Part shown: piece after piece, positions 1 through 7,614 of the stretch
Position numbering within the stretch: position 1 is the first letter of the stretch
Layout: each line of letters opens with the position of its first letter
Assembly: GCA_963710665.1 (NCBI GenBank)
Contig: CAVQBC010000003.1
Location: 1,116,001 to 1,180,000, forward strand
From: CAVQBC01 sp963710665
Lineage (GTDB): Bacteria > Actinomycetota > Thermoleophilia > Solirubrobacterales > Solirubrobacteraceae
Direction of reading: 5' to 3'
DNA length: 64,000 nucleotides
Position numbers and translations under genes: made by a program
Notes under the pieces: generated by a model
What the model saw: the letters and a program-made list of their open reading frames with translations, nothing else
Told to the model about the DNA's origin: nothing
Database searches by the model: none

Positions 1-984
1 GCCCCCGACGGGGCGGCGTTCACCGCGGTCACGGCTCCGGCGGCACAGAGCGAGCGGCTCGTCAGCGCGTACACGGGGCTCACCGTTCCCGGGCCGCTGC
101 CCGGCGCCGAGCCGATCGGGCGGCGCGGATGGATCGACGCGAACCTCAGGTCACTGGGCACCGTCCTCGACCCCGTCGCCGACAAGCTGGGCGACGGGCT
201 CGGCGTGCTGCGCGGCCCGGTCACCGCCGCCGCCGGGCTGGTCATGGCGGTCGAGGTGGGCGTGATCTCGGGCCTGCTGGCCCAGCGCGTCCTCGGCCAG
301 TACGAGTTCCCCGTGCTCGACCCGCACGCGCCCGCCCGCCTGCTGTTCGTCTCGCCCAACCTGGCCCGCGCCGGCGAGGCGCTGGAGGCCACCCCGGAGG
401 ACCTCCTGAACTGGGTCGCGCTGCACGAGACGACCCACGCGATGCAGTTCGGTGGCGTCCCGTGGCTGCGGGGGCACCTCGCGGAGATGGTCCAGGAGCT
501 GCTCGGCGCCGTCACGCTCGATCCCTCCCGGCTGAAGCTCCCCCAGGGCGGCGACCTGCGGTCGATGGTGGACCGCGTGCGCCAGGACGGCGTGGCGGCC
601 CTCGTGGTCGGTCCCGAGCGCAAGGAGACGCTCGACCGCCTGCAGGCCTTCATGGCCGTGCTGGAGGGCTACGCCGAGCACGTGATGGACGCCGCGGGAG
701 CCGAGCTCATCGCCGAGCTCCCGCGCCTGCGCGAGGCGCTCGCCCGGCGCCGCCGGGATCGCACCGGGCTCATGCGCGTGCTCGAGAAGATGCTCGGCTT
801 CGACCTCAAGCTGCGCCAGTACGAGCAGGGCAAGACGTTCTGCGACGCGGTCGTCGCGGCCGGCGGGATCGGGGCGCTCAATCGCGTCTGGGAGGCGCCG
901 GCCGCGATGCCGCGACTGGACGAGATCGAGAAGCCCGAGCGCTGGATGGCCCGCTTCGGCGGCGCGCCGCAGCTCACCGCCTGA
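1..984 (+). CDS. Zinc metalloprotease-like protein, DUF2342 / F420-associated hydrolase family (5' truncated)
   Basis: The frame is open from the first base, so the N-terminus lies outside the window; about 327 residues are visible. The motif HETTHAM gives an HExxH zinc site, and about 55 residues further on is a conserved GD...MV segment. This matches the actinobacterial family annotated as zinc-dependent metalloprotease or coenzyme F420 biosynthesis-associated protein (DUF2342), usually about 350-480 aa. The region before the HExxH motif is Ala/Gly-rich and probably helical. Proteolytic activity is inferred from the family and has not been shown here. A cupin gene follows on the same strand after 67 bp. 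Confidence 0.85.
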   Translation, partial: APDGAAFTAVTAPAAQSERLVSAYTGLTVPGPLPGAEPIGRRGWIDANLRSLGTVLDPVADKLGDGLGVLRGPVTAAAGLVMAVEVGVISGLLAQRVLGQYEFPVLDPHAPARLLFVSPNLARAGEALEATPEDLLNWVALHETTHAMQFGGVPWLRGHLAEMVQELLGAVTLDPSRLKLPQGGDLRSMVDRVRQDGVAALVVGPERKETLDRLQAFMAVLEGYAEHVMDAAGAELIAELPRLREALARRRRDRTGLMRVLEKMLGFDLKLRQYEQGKTFCDAVVAAGGIGALNRVWEAPAAMPRLDEIEKPERWMARFGGAPQLTA

Positions 985-1051
985 TCGGGCGGTTGTCGCC
1001 GCCCGGTCCGCGGGTACGGTCGGCCGCACACTGCAAGCGCGAGGGAGCGGC

Positions 1052-1429
1052 ATGCCGAAGGCATCGAAGGACACGGCGACGGACACGGTGCGCGTAGAGG
1101 GCTACGAGGGCGCGATGGAGCGCCTCGAGGGCGGCTACACCGTCGCGTTCGAGACCTACACGCAGGACGCCGACCTCGCGCCGTTCTTCGCCGGCCTGCC
1201 GGACGACCGTTGTCAGAGCCCGCATTGGGGATACGTCGTGAAGGGCAAGGTGACCTTCACGTACGGCGATGGCGAGGAGACGTTCGAGGAAGGGGACGCC
1301 TACTACGTGCCCCCTGGCCACACCCCGCGGCTCTACGCGGGCACCCAGATCGTGGAGTTCAGCCCGACCGCGGAGCTGCAGCAGACGATCGACGCGGTGA
1401 CGCGGAACATGCAGGCCGCCGCGGACTGA
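1052..1429 (+). CDS. Small single-domain cupin protein
   Basis: This 125-aa protein is one cupin beta-barrel. Motif 1 is reduced (SPHWGYVVKGKVTFTYGDG, one His) and motif 2 reads GDAYYVPPGHTP. The metal ligands are therefore incomplete compared with classical cupins, so it may bind a ligand rather than catalyse. A good ribosome site (GAGGGAG) lies 7 nt before the ATG. The C-terminus is a short helix (LQQTIDAVTRNMQ). No substrate can be assigned from the neighbours. Confidence 0.85.
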   Translation: MPKASKDTATDTVRVEGYEGAMERLEGGYTVAFETYTQDADLAPFFAGLPDDRCQSPHWGYVVKGKVTFTYGDGEETFEEGDAYYVPPGHTPRLYAGTQIVEFSPTAELQQTIDAVTRNMQAAAD

Positions 1430-1500
1430 GCGCGGGGCCGTACACACGTTCGGCGGCGCTCGGCTCGACGCACCGGATTGAGGGAAGTGTGGGCCACGTC

Positions 1501-1553
1501 ACAAAGTCCGCCGCCGAAACAGGCGTTAGAATGCCGCCAAGCGGAGACTTTGT
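1501..1553. promoter_or_regulatory. Interrupted inverted repeat ACAAAGTC / GACTTTGT
   Basis: ACAAAGTC (1501-1508) and GACTTTGT (1546-1553) are perfect inverted 8-mers separated by 37 bp, and the similarity extends outward (GTC-ACAAAGTC and GACTTTGT-AAC). They lie in the AT-richer upstream region of the basic protein gene at 1660. Two half-sites of a regulator or a long-loop hairpin are both possible; no factor can be named. Confidence 0.3.
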
Positions 1554-1659
1554 AACACGAGAAGGCGCACCGGTCGCAAACAGGTGTTCGCTGGCGGGAT
1601 GACCGCCAGTTAGGACTAAGGTTGTTACCCTGCGCCGCTCGAGAGGGTTGATCCCGACC

Positions 1660-2238
1660 ATGGCCGACACGACTTCCGACAACCGCACCCCGAACGCCGG
1701 CGACGCGCCGCCGAAGCGTGCCGCGTCCGGCGGCGCCTCCCGCGCCGCGCCGGGCGGGACCGCCGGGCGCACCGCGTCGGGCGGCACGGCCCGCAAGCGC
1801 TCCACCTCGGCGCGGACCCCCGCCGCCAAGGCCGCGAGCAAGACGACGGCCGCGCGCGGCGCGCGCACCGCCGCCGGGCGCCGGACCCGCGAGGCCGCGC
1901 AGGCGCAGTCCCGCGCCGCGAAGGCCACCGCGGACCAGGGCCGGATCACCGCCGAGCGCGTGACGCTGACCACGCTGGGCGCCGCGCTCGAGGCGCGCGA
2001 CCGCGTCGTCGGGTTCGTCAACGACTGGGTGAGCACCTTCGGCACCCCGTTCACCGGCGGCGACGGAGCGTCTGAGCAGCTGCGGGCGTTCGAGCGCCGC
2101 GGGACCACCGAGCGCAGCCGGCTGGAGCGCGAGGCCAAGCGCGCGCGCACGCGGTTCGAGCGCGAGCTGCGCAGCCGGCGCCGCGACGCCGAGCGGGCCG
2201 TGACGCGTGCGAAGGAGCAAGTCGCTAACCTTACGTAA
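1660..2238 (+). CDS. Ala/Arg/Lys-rich basic protein with C-terminal coiled coil (phasin-like or histone-like)
   Basis: About 192 aa from ATG 1660; an in-frame TTG at 1648 is possible but sits directly on the GAGAGGG ribosome site. The first ~95 residues are low-complexity Ala/Arg/Lys/Thr/Gly, resembling actinobacterial histone-like tails. The remainder (from about KATADQGRITAERVTL) is a regular charged helix with repeated RxxRExxRxR, ending in AVTRAKEQVANLT. Phasin-like (granule-associated) and DNA-binding roles both fit this composition, and neither can be chosen from sequence alone. TACCCT at 1626-1631 is a plausible -10 box. Confidence 0.7.
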   Translation: MADTTSDNRTPNAGDAPPKRAASGGASRAAPGGTAGRTASGGTARKRSTSARTPAAKAASKTTAARGARTAAGRRTREAAQAQSRAAKATADQGRITAERVTLTTLGAALEARDRVVGFVNDWVSTFGTPFTGGDGASEQLRAFERRGTTERSRLEREAKRARTRFERELRSRRRDAERAVTRAKEQVANLT

Positions 2239-2286
2239 GCAACAGCTTCCCCCGGCCCGCCACGAGAGGGGCGGTGCCGGAAGATC

Positions 2287-2340
2287 TGCCGGCCTCATAC
2301 CCCGCCGGTAGACCCTGTCGGCCTCATACCTCGCCGACAG
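2287..2340 (+). ncRNA. Two tandem hairpins with near-identical 10-nt loops (candidate structured RNA)
   Basis: Hairpin 1 has arms 2287-2293 and 2304-2310 (TGCCGGC / GCCGGTA, one G-U pair) around loop CTCATACCCC. Hairpin 2 has perfect arms 2315-2322 and 2333-2340 (CTGTCGGC / GCCGACAG) around loop CTCATACCTC. The stems differ at several positions but keep pairing, while the loops differ by one base. This looks like a selected RNA pair or a duplicated protein-binding hairpin. It lies between the basic protein gene and a small Cys-rich reading frame. No known class was recognised. Confidence 0.45.
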
Positions 2341-2370
2341 GTGTGCAGCACCCTCTCCTCCCTCAACCGT

Positions 2371-2401
2371 CAGGTCACCTTCGGGTGGCCTGTCGGTCTT
2401 T
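2371..2401 (+). terminator. TTCG-loop hairpin followed by a short T-rich tail
   Basis: CAGGTCACC (2371-2379) pairs with GGTGGCCTG (2384-2392) through one G-U pair, closed by a TTCG tetraloop, followed by TCGGTCTTT. It could end transcription from the basic protein gene or from the twin-hairpin RNA just upstream. The T tract is weak, so an RNA structural role is possible. Confidence 0.45.
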
Positions 2402-2523
2402 AAGGGGCCGGTCTCGTGCGCCCGCGCGGGGCCGGGCCGCCGGCGGGACAACGGTAAGGAAAAGTGCGCTTGCAGCCAGAAGCGCGCTCGGAAGAGACCC
2501 CATGCGGGTATTTCGGCGGTGCG

Positions 2524-2718
2524 ATGCACACGATGCCCCGCCCCCATCACGGCCGCCTCGATATCGGCCAACCGCGCCTTCGTCACCTGCGCGACCCCGA
2601 CCGCGACCGGGCGCTCTGCGGCGCCCGGATCGACCGCCACTGCGCCCCGCCGCCCGAGGCAGACCAGTGCGTCGTCTGCGTCGACCTGGCCAGGCTCGGC
2701 CGGTTCGCCGCCCGCTGA
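2524..2718 (+). CDS. Small Cys-containing hypothetical protein (zinc-ribbon-like)
   Basis: About 64 aa from ATG 2524; a second ATG at 2533 and an earlier frame start at 2464 are possible. The C-terminal half has the pattern LCGxxIDRHC-(9)-CVVCVDLARL, with paired cysteines of the kind seen in short actinobacterial zinc-ribbon proteins. The first half is His/Arg-rich. There is no clear ribosome site, so the gene call is tentative. It lies directly before mrp on the same strand. Confidence 0.45.
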   Translation: MHTMPRPHHGRLDIGQPRLRHLRDPDRDRALCGARIDRHCAPPPEADQCVVCVDLARLGRFAAR

Positions 2719-2738
2719 GGCCGCCGGCCGGGGCCTGC

Positions 2739-2744
2739 GACAAT
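2739..2744 (+). promoter_or_regulatory. -10 box (GACAAT) for leaderless mrp
   Basis: GACAAT ends 7 nt before ATG 2752, which would put the transcription start on the start codon. This favours ATG 2752 over ATG 2743, which lies inside the box. Confidence 0.5.
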
Positions 2745-2751
2745 GGGGCGC

Positions 2752-3888
2752 ATGCCCACGAGAGAACAGATCCTCGAGGCGCTGAAGGTCGTCATCGATC
2801 CCGAGCTGCGGCGCTCCATCGTCGAGCTCGAGATGGTGCGGTCCATCGACATCAAGGACGGCGGGATCGTCGACGTGACCGTTTCGCTGACGACCCCCGG
2901 CTGCCCGATCAAGAACCATTTCCAGACCGCTGTCGCGGAGGCGGTCTCCGGCGTCGGCGGCGTGAGCCGCGTCAACGTCGGCTTCGACGTCCTCACCGAC
3001 CAGGAGAAGGGCGTCCTGCAGCAGAAGCTCGGACGCAACGGGCTCCCCGAGGGGGCGCTCGCGCAGGTGTCGAACATCATCTGCGTCGGCTCCGGCAAGG
3101 GCGGCGTCGGCAAGTCGTCGCTGACCGTCAACCTCGCCGCCGCGCTGCGCGCCGACGGCAAGTCGGTCGGCGTCCTCGACGCGGACGTGTGGGGCTACTC
3201 GATCCCCCGCATGCTCGGCCTCGGGGCCGAGCGCCCGCGCGTGTCCGCCGACCGCAAGATCCTCCCGCTGGACGCCCATGGCCTGAAGGTCATGTCGATC
3301 GGCTTCTTCATCAAGGAGGACGAGGCGGTCGTCTGGCGCGGCCCGATGCTGCACAAGGCGCTGCAGCAGTTCCTCGAGGACGTCGAGTGGGGCGCTCTCG
3401 ACTACCTGCTCATCGACCTGCCGCCCGGCACCGGCGACGTCTCGATGACGCTCGCCCAGCTGCTGCCGCAGGCGAAGTTCCTCATCGTCACGACCCCGCA
3501 GCCCGCGGCCCAGAAGGTCGCGCGCCGCTCGGCGGAGATGGCCGACAAGGTCAAGCTCGAGATCGCGGGCGTGATCGAGAACATGTCCGGCTTCACCACG
3601 CCCGCCGGGGAGCGCTTCGCGATCTTCGGCGAGGGCGGCGGCCAGGCGCTCGCCGACGAGCTCGACGTGCCGCTGATCGGCCAGGTGCCGCTCACCATGG
3701 GCCTGCGCGAGCAGTCCGACATCGGCACCCCGCTCGTGCTCGCCGACCCCGACGATCCCGCCGGCCAGGCGCTGCGCCAGGCCGCGCGCGGCGTCATCGC
3801 GCTGTCGCCGATCGAGCTGCCCGTCATGCAGGCGCCGGCGCCCGCCGCCGCGCCCGAGCCGGCGGGCATGTCGCTGCCGATGGCCTAG
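2752..3888 (+). CDS. mrp: Mrp/ApbC family Fe-S cluster carrier ATPase
   Basis: 378 aa. The N-terminus is a MIP18/DUF59 domain (about residues 5-85, with DPELRRSIVELEMV and TTPGCPIK). A ParA/MinD-type P-loop domain follows, with the deviant Walker A GSGKGGVGKSS at about 113-123 and the LIDLPPGTGD switch. The C-terminus carries an Ala/Pro tail. Homologues load or transfer Fe-S clusters in the cytosol. The family's usual C-terminal CxxC is not obvious here. An ATG three codons upstream (2743) is the alternative start. The gene faces fdxA, an Fe-S protein, across a shared terminator. Confidence 0.93.
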   Translation: MPTREQILEALKVVIDPELRRSIVELEMVRSIDIKDGGIVDVTVSLTTPGCPIKNHFQTAVAEAVSGVGGVSRVNVGFDVLTDQEKGVLQQKLGRNGLPEGALAQVSNIICVGSGKGGVGKSSLTVNLAAALRADGKSVGVLDADVWGYSIPRMLGLGAERPRVSADRKILPLDAHGLKVMSIGFFIKEDEAVVWRGPMLHKALQQFLEDVEWGALDYLLIDLPPGTGDVSMTLAQLLPQAKFLIVTTPQPAAQKVARRSAEMADKVKLEIAGVIENMSGFTTPAGERFAIFGEGGGQALADELDVPLIGQVPLTMGLREQSDIGTPLVLADPDDPAGQALRQAARGVIALSPIELPVMQAPAPAAAPEPAGMSLPMA

Positions 3889-3906
3889 GGAAGGCCGGGG
3901 GAGTCA

Positions 3907-3931
3907 CGCCGGGCGCTACGAGCGCCCGGCG
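3907..3931. terminator. Perfect 11-bp hairpin between mrp and fdxA
   Basis: CGCCGGGCGCT (3907-3917) and AGCGCCCGGCG (3921-3931) form a perfect stem with loop ACG. The hairpin overlaps the last codons and stop of fdxA and lies 18 bp after the mrp stop, so it can serve both converging genes. Confidence 0.65.
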
Positions 3932-4182
3932 TAGTACTCCACGTTCTTCTGCGCGTAGTTGGCCCACTCCTCGGGGAGCTGGTCCTCCGCGAAGCACGCG
4001 TCCACGGGGCAGGCCTCGACGCAGGCGTCGCAGTCGATGCACTCATCGGGGTCGATGAAGAGCATCTCGACGTTCTCGTAGTCGGGCTCGTCCGGGGTCG
4101 GGTGGATGCAGTCCACGGGGCAGACCTCGACGCACGAGTTGTCCTTGGTCCCGATGCAGGGCTCGGCGATCACGTAGGCCAT
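3916..4182 (-). CDS. fdxA: 7Fe ferredoxin (3Fe-4S/4Fe-4S)
   Basis: 88 aa, the usual length. The first cluster motif uses C9, C17, C21 and C25 (CIGTKDNSCVEVCPVDC); the C-x7-C spacing is typical of the 3Fe-4S site. The second is CIDCDACVEACP (C48, C51, C54, C58). It ends in an acidic and aromatic tail, EWANYAQKNVEYYAGRS, typical of actinobacterial FdxA. It acts as a small cytosolic electron carrier, for instance for P450s or oxidoreductases. TAGAAT upstream (about 4230-4235 on the minus strand) may be its -10 box. Confidence 0.95.
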   Translation of the reverse strand: MAYVIAEPCIGTKDNSCVEVCPVDCIHPTPDEPDYENVEMLFIDPDECIDCDACVEACPVDACFAEDQLPEEWANYAQKNVEYYAGRS

Positions 4183-4276
4183 ACGGTGGATCCTCGCTTC
4201 GGTGTAAGTCAGGGAGCGAGCCAGCCATTCTAGGCTCCGGGCGACGCGGGCCGCGCTCCGGGTGAGGGGGCCGATC

Positions 4277-5710
4277 CTAGGACTCCGCGGCGGCGGCCGG
4301 GGAGGGGTGCCGGGCGGCCCACGGCCGGGCCGCCTCGAGCTGCGCCGCGACCTGCAGCAGCGTGTCCTCGCCGAGCGGCTTGGCGGCGAGGTGGACGCCG
4401 ATCGGCAGCCCGTCGTCGCCGAACCCGGCCGGGATCGAGATCGCCGGCTGGCCCGTGATGTTGAACAGCGGCGCGTAGGGGACGAAGCGCGCGGCGCGCA
4501 GGAAGTCCGCGGACGGGTCGGCGCCCGCCCCGTGGAGCTCGCCGATCGCCAGGGGGCGCTGGGCCAGGGAGGGCGTGAGCAGCAGGTCGTACTCGGCGAA
4601 GAAGGCGATGACCCCGCGCGCGAGGGCCTGCAGCTGCGCGAGCGCGGCCAGGTAGGCGACGGAGGACGTTCGCTGCGCGCCCTCGGCGATCTCCCGCGAC
4701 AGCGGCTCGATCTCGTCGTCCTCCGGCGGCCGGCCGGCCAGCAGCTCCCCGTAGGTGACCTGCAGGCTCACGGCGGCGCCGAACACGGTGCGGAAGAGCT
4801 CGAGCGCGCCGCCGTCGGGCATCGCGGGCGCCGTCTCCTCGACCTCGTGCCCGAGCGAGGCGAGCAGCTCGCCGGTCGCCTGCAGGCCGCGCAGCGACTC
4901 CGCGTCGGGCTCGACGCCCAGCGCGTTGGAGGTCGTCAGCGCGACCCGGAGGCGGCCGGGGTCGCGCCGCACGGCGGTCGCGTACGGCTCGGCCGGCCGC
5001 GGCGCCCACGTCGCGTCGCCGACCTCGTAGCCGGCCAGCACGTCGAGCATCTGCGCGGTCTCGGCCACCGTGCGGGTGAGGACGCCCTCGCTGGAGAGGA
5101 AGGAGTCGCCGAGGTCCGGCCCGCGGGAGACCCGCCCGCGGCTCGGCTTGAGCCCCACCAGACCGCAGCACGCGGCGGGGATGCGGATCGACCCGCCGCC
5201 GTCGTTGCCGTGCGCGACGGGGACGAGCCCGGCGGCCACCGCGACCGCCGAGCCGCCCGACGAGCCGCCGGGCGTGCGGCTCGTGTCCCACGGGTTGCGC
5301 GTCGCGCCCGAGTGGCGCGGCTCGGTGGTGGGGAGGATCCCGAACTCCGGCAGGTTCGTCGTGCCCACGATCACGAAGCCGGCGTCGCGCAGGCGGTGGA
5401 CCAGGTAGGCGCTGTGGCCGGCGCGGTGCCCGGCCAGGAAGCGCGAGCCGAAGTTCATGCACATCCCCTGCACCGGCACGTTGGCCTTGACCGCGATCGG
5501 CACGCCGGCGAAGGCCCGGCCGTCGCGCGGCCGGACGTTCTCGGCCTCGGACAGCGCGCGCTCGGCGTCGACCTCGACGAACGCGTTGAGCAGCGGGTCG
5601 AGGGACTCGATGCGCTCGAGGGAGGCCGCGACGAGCTCCGAGGCGGAGACCTCGCCGTCCCGCACCAGCGTGGCGAGCTCGGCCGCGGGCCTGTAGGTGA
5701 GCTGATCCAT
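4277..5710 (-). CDS. Amidase signature family enzyme
   Basis: 477 aa, typical of the family. The Ser-cisSer-Lys triad is visible: K75 in VPIAVKAN, S150 in GGSSGGS and S174 in DGGGSIRIP, with the 24-residue spacing of cis-Ser to nucleophile seen in FAAH-type amidases. It is probably a C-N hydrolase of a small amide. No gatB or gatC lies next to it, so it is unlikely to be GatA. TAGGCT at 5757-5752 on the minus strand is a likely -10 box. A second amidase of the same family is at 59447-60820. Confidence 0.9.
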   Translation of the reverse strand: MDQLTYRPAAELATLVRDGEVSASELVAASLERIESLDPLLNAFVEVDAERALSEAENVRPRDGRAFAGVPIAVKANVPVQGMCMNFGSRFLAGHRAGHSAYLVHRLRDAGFVIVGTTNLPEFGILPTTEPRHSGATRNPWDTSRTPGGSSGGSAVAVAAGLVPVAHGNDGGGSIRIPAACCGLVGLKPSRGRVSRGPDLGDSFLSSEGVLTRTVAETAQMLDVLAGYEVGDATWAPRPAEPYATAVRRDPGRLRVALTTSNALGVEPDAESLRGLQATGELLASLGHEVEETAPAMPDGGALELFRTVFGAAVSLQVTYGELLAGRPPEDDEIEPLSREIAEGAQRTSSVAYLAALAQLQALARGVIAFFAEYDLLLTPSLAQRPLAIGELHGAGADPSADFLRAARFVPYAPLFNITGQPAISIPAGFGDDGLPIGVHLAAKPLGEDTLLQVAAQLEAARPWAARHPSPAAAAES

Positions 5711-5883
5711 TGGGGGAGCCTTCAGGGGTTCGCCGATCCCCGGGCGCGCAGCCTAGATGACCGGGCCGCGATCGTGGCGGGAGACTGCGGCGCCGCGGCG
5801 CTTGCCCACCCCCGTATCTTTTGCGCACGCCGCGCGCCTCCAGGAGCCGGCGGCGTCGGGTCGAGCGAAGCGAAGGGATGCCG

Positions 5884-6966
5884 ATGGCCGAGGTCCAGTC
5901 GGGTCTGGAGGGTGTGGTCGCGTTCGCGACGGAGATCGCGGAGCCGGACCGGGAGGGCGGAGCGCTCCGCTACCGCGGGGTGGACATCGAGGAGCTCGTC
6001 GGCCGCGTGCCGTTCGAGCAGGTGTGGGGCCTGCTGGTCGACGGCCGCCTGGAGCCCGGGCTGCCACCCGCGGACCCGTACCCGCTCACCGTTCGCTCGG
6101 GGGACCCCCGCGTGGACATGCAGGCCGCGCTGGCCCTGCTCGGCCCCGAGTGGGGCTTCGAGCCGCTGATCGACATCTCCGACGAGGTCGCCCGCGACCA
6201 GCTCGCGCGCGCCTCGGTGATGGCGTTGTCGCTCATCGCTCATGCGGCGCGGGGGACCGGCCGCCCGCCGGTACCGCAGCGGGAGATCGACCAGGCGACG
6301 TCGATCCCCGGGCGCTTCCTGATGCGCTGGCGCGGCGAGGCGGACCCCACCCACGTCAAGGCCCTCGACGCCTACTGGATCGCGGCCGCCGAGCACGGCA
6401 TGAACGCCTCGACGTTCACCGCGCGGGTCGTGGCGTCCACGGGAGCCGACGTCGCGGCCGCGCTGAGCGCCGCCGTCGGCGCCCTGTCGGGCCCGCTGCA
6501 CGGCGGCGCGCCGTCGCGGGTGCTGCGGATGCTCGACGAGGTCGAGGCCGGCGCCGACGCCCGCGGCTGGGTGCGCGCCGCGCTGGACCGCGGCGAGCGC
6601 CTGATGGGCTTCGGGCACCGCGTCTACCGCGCCGAGGACCCGCGGGCGCGCGTCCTGCGGCGTACCGCGCGCGAGGTCGGATCGCCGCGCCTGGCAGCCG
6701 CCGAGGCGCTCGAGGCGGCCGCGCTCACCGAGCTGGCCGAGCGTCATCCCGAGCGCGTGCTGGCCACCAACGTCGAGTTCTGGTCGGCGGTGGTGCTCGA
6801 CCACGCCGGGGTGAGCGCGGACCTGTTCACGCCGATGTTCGCGTGCGCGCGGACCGCCGGCTGGTCGGCGCACATCCTCGAGCAGAAGCGCGAGGGGCGG
6901 CTGATCCGGCCGACGGCGCGGTACGTCGGCCTCGCGGCGCGCAGCCTGGACGCCGTGCCGGCCTGA
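5884..6966 (+). CDS. Citrate synthase / 2-methylcitrate synthase family
   Basis: About 360 aa, on the short side for citrate synthase. The catalytic set is visible: His in GPLHGGAPS, His in MGFGHRVYR and Asp in the SAVVLDHAGV region. It condenses acetyl-CoA (or propionyl-CoA) with oxaloacetate. ATG 5884 is preferred because GAAGGG lies 6 nt upstream; ATG 5878 and an earlier TTG at 5821 are possible. Many actinobacteria carry several paralogues of this short type, so the main TCA enzyme may be elsewhere. It is followed by its own hairpin. Confidence 0.88.
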   Translation: MAEVQSGLEGVVAFATEIAEPDREGGALRYRGVDIEELVGRVPFEQVWGLLVDGRLEPGLPPADPYPLTVRSGDPRVDMQAALALLGPEWGFEPLIDISDEVARDQLARASVMALSLIAHAARGTGRPPVPQREIDQATSIPGRFLMRWRGEADPTHVKALDAYWIAAAEHGMNASTFTARVVASTGADVAAALSAAVGALSGPLHGGAPSRVLRMLDEVEAGADARGWVRAALDRGERLMGFGHRVYRAEDPRARVLRRTAREVGSPRLAAAEALEAAALTELAERHPERVLATNVEFWSAVVLDHAGVSADLFTPMFACARTAGWSAHILEQKREGRLIRPTARYVGLAARSLDAVPA

Positions 6967-6971
6967 GCGCC

Positions 6972-6997
6972 GCGAAGCGGACCCGGGCCCGCTTCGC
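6972..6997 (+). terminator. Hairpin after citrate synthase
   Basis: GCGAAGCGG (6972-6980) pairs with CCGCTTCGC (6989-6997), and an inner CCC/GGG extends the stem across one mismatch. TTACG follows. It sits six bases after the citrate synthase stop. Confidence 0.5.
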
Positions 6998-7068
6998 TTA
7001 CGAGGACCTCACCCCCATCGCACCAGGTTCCCGCCCGTCAGTCGAATGCGACCTACGGGAGGATCGCG

Positions 7069-7521
7069 ATGACCACTTCCACCACGTCCCTGCAGAGCCT
7101 CGGCCTGCTCGCCATCCGCGTCGCGCTCGGCGTCGTCTTCCTGGCCCACGGGGCCGACAAGCTCGGCGACCTGAGCGGCACCGAGGAGATGTTCGGCGGC
7201 ATCGGCATCCCTGCTCCAGAGCTGATGGCGCCGCTCGTCGCCTTCACGGAGGTGATCGGCGGGCTGCTGCTGATCGTCGGCCTGCTGACGCCGCTGGCCG
7301 GCACGGCCCTCGCCGTCGACATGCTCGTGGCCTTCCTGGTGGTGCACGCCGGCAAGGGCTTCTTCGTCGCCGACGGCGGCTATGAGCTCGTGATGCTGCT
7401 CGGCTTCACGTCGATCGGCGTCGCCGCGACGGGCGCCGGCCGCCTGAGCCTCGACGGCGCGCTCAAGCTTCCCGAGCGCGTCACGGGCGGCGGGCGGACC
7501 ACCGCCTCGCCGACGGCCTGA
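7069..7521 (+). CDS. DoxX family membrane protein
   Basis: 150 aa with four predicted membrane helices. The first is GLLAIRVALGVVFLAHGADKL; the second covers PLVAFTEVIGGLLLIVGLL, the third LAGTALAVDMLVAFLVV and the fourth is around LVMLLGFTSIGV. The layout and the HGxxK motif after helix 1 fit DoxX/DoxD-like proteins. These are quinone-linked or stress-related membrane proteins whose exact role varies. The ribosome site GGGAGG is 8 nt before the ATG. It is monocistronic and faces groEL. Confidence 0.85.
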   Translation: MTTSTTSLQSLGLLAIRVALGVVFLAHGADKLGDLSGTEEMFGGIGIPAPELMAPLVAFTEVIGGLLLIVGLLTPLAGTALAVDMLVAFLVVHAGKGFFVADGGYELVMLLGFTSIGVAATGAGRLSLDGALKLPERVTGGGRTTASPTA

Positions 7522-7560
7522 CGAGGCGGCCCGCGTTCCGCCAGGGGACCCCGGAACGAC

Positions 7561-7588
7561 CGAGGGCCCGGCTCGCGCCGGGCCCTCG
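7561..7588. terminator. 12-bp perfect stem between doxX-like gene and groEL
   Basis: CGAGGGCCCGGC (7561-7572) pairs perfectly with GCCGGGCCCTCG (7577-7588) around loop TCGC, followed by TCGTGTCT. It is the only structure between two converging genes and is likely bidirectional. Confidence 0.7.
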
Positions 7589-7614
7589 TCGTGTCTGGCA
7601 GGGCTGAAGGCCCC

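Noticed and set aside
2287..2340. ANTAR target or guanidine-II (mini-ykkC) RNA
   Set aside because: Those have short hexaloops with A1/G4 or ACGR tetraloops; these loops are 10 nt and read CTCATACCYC.
4231..4240. TAGGCT box on the plus strand between fdxA and the amidase gene
   Set aside because: No plus-strand gene follows; read on the minus strand the same bases include TAGAAT, which fits fdxA better.
5821..5883. Longer citrate synthase start at TTG 5821
   Set aside because: The added residues are Arg/Ser-rich without similarity, and the only good ribosome site is at 5872-5877.
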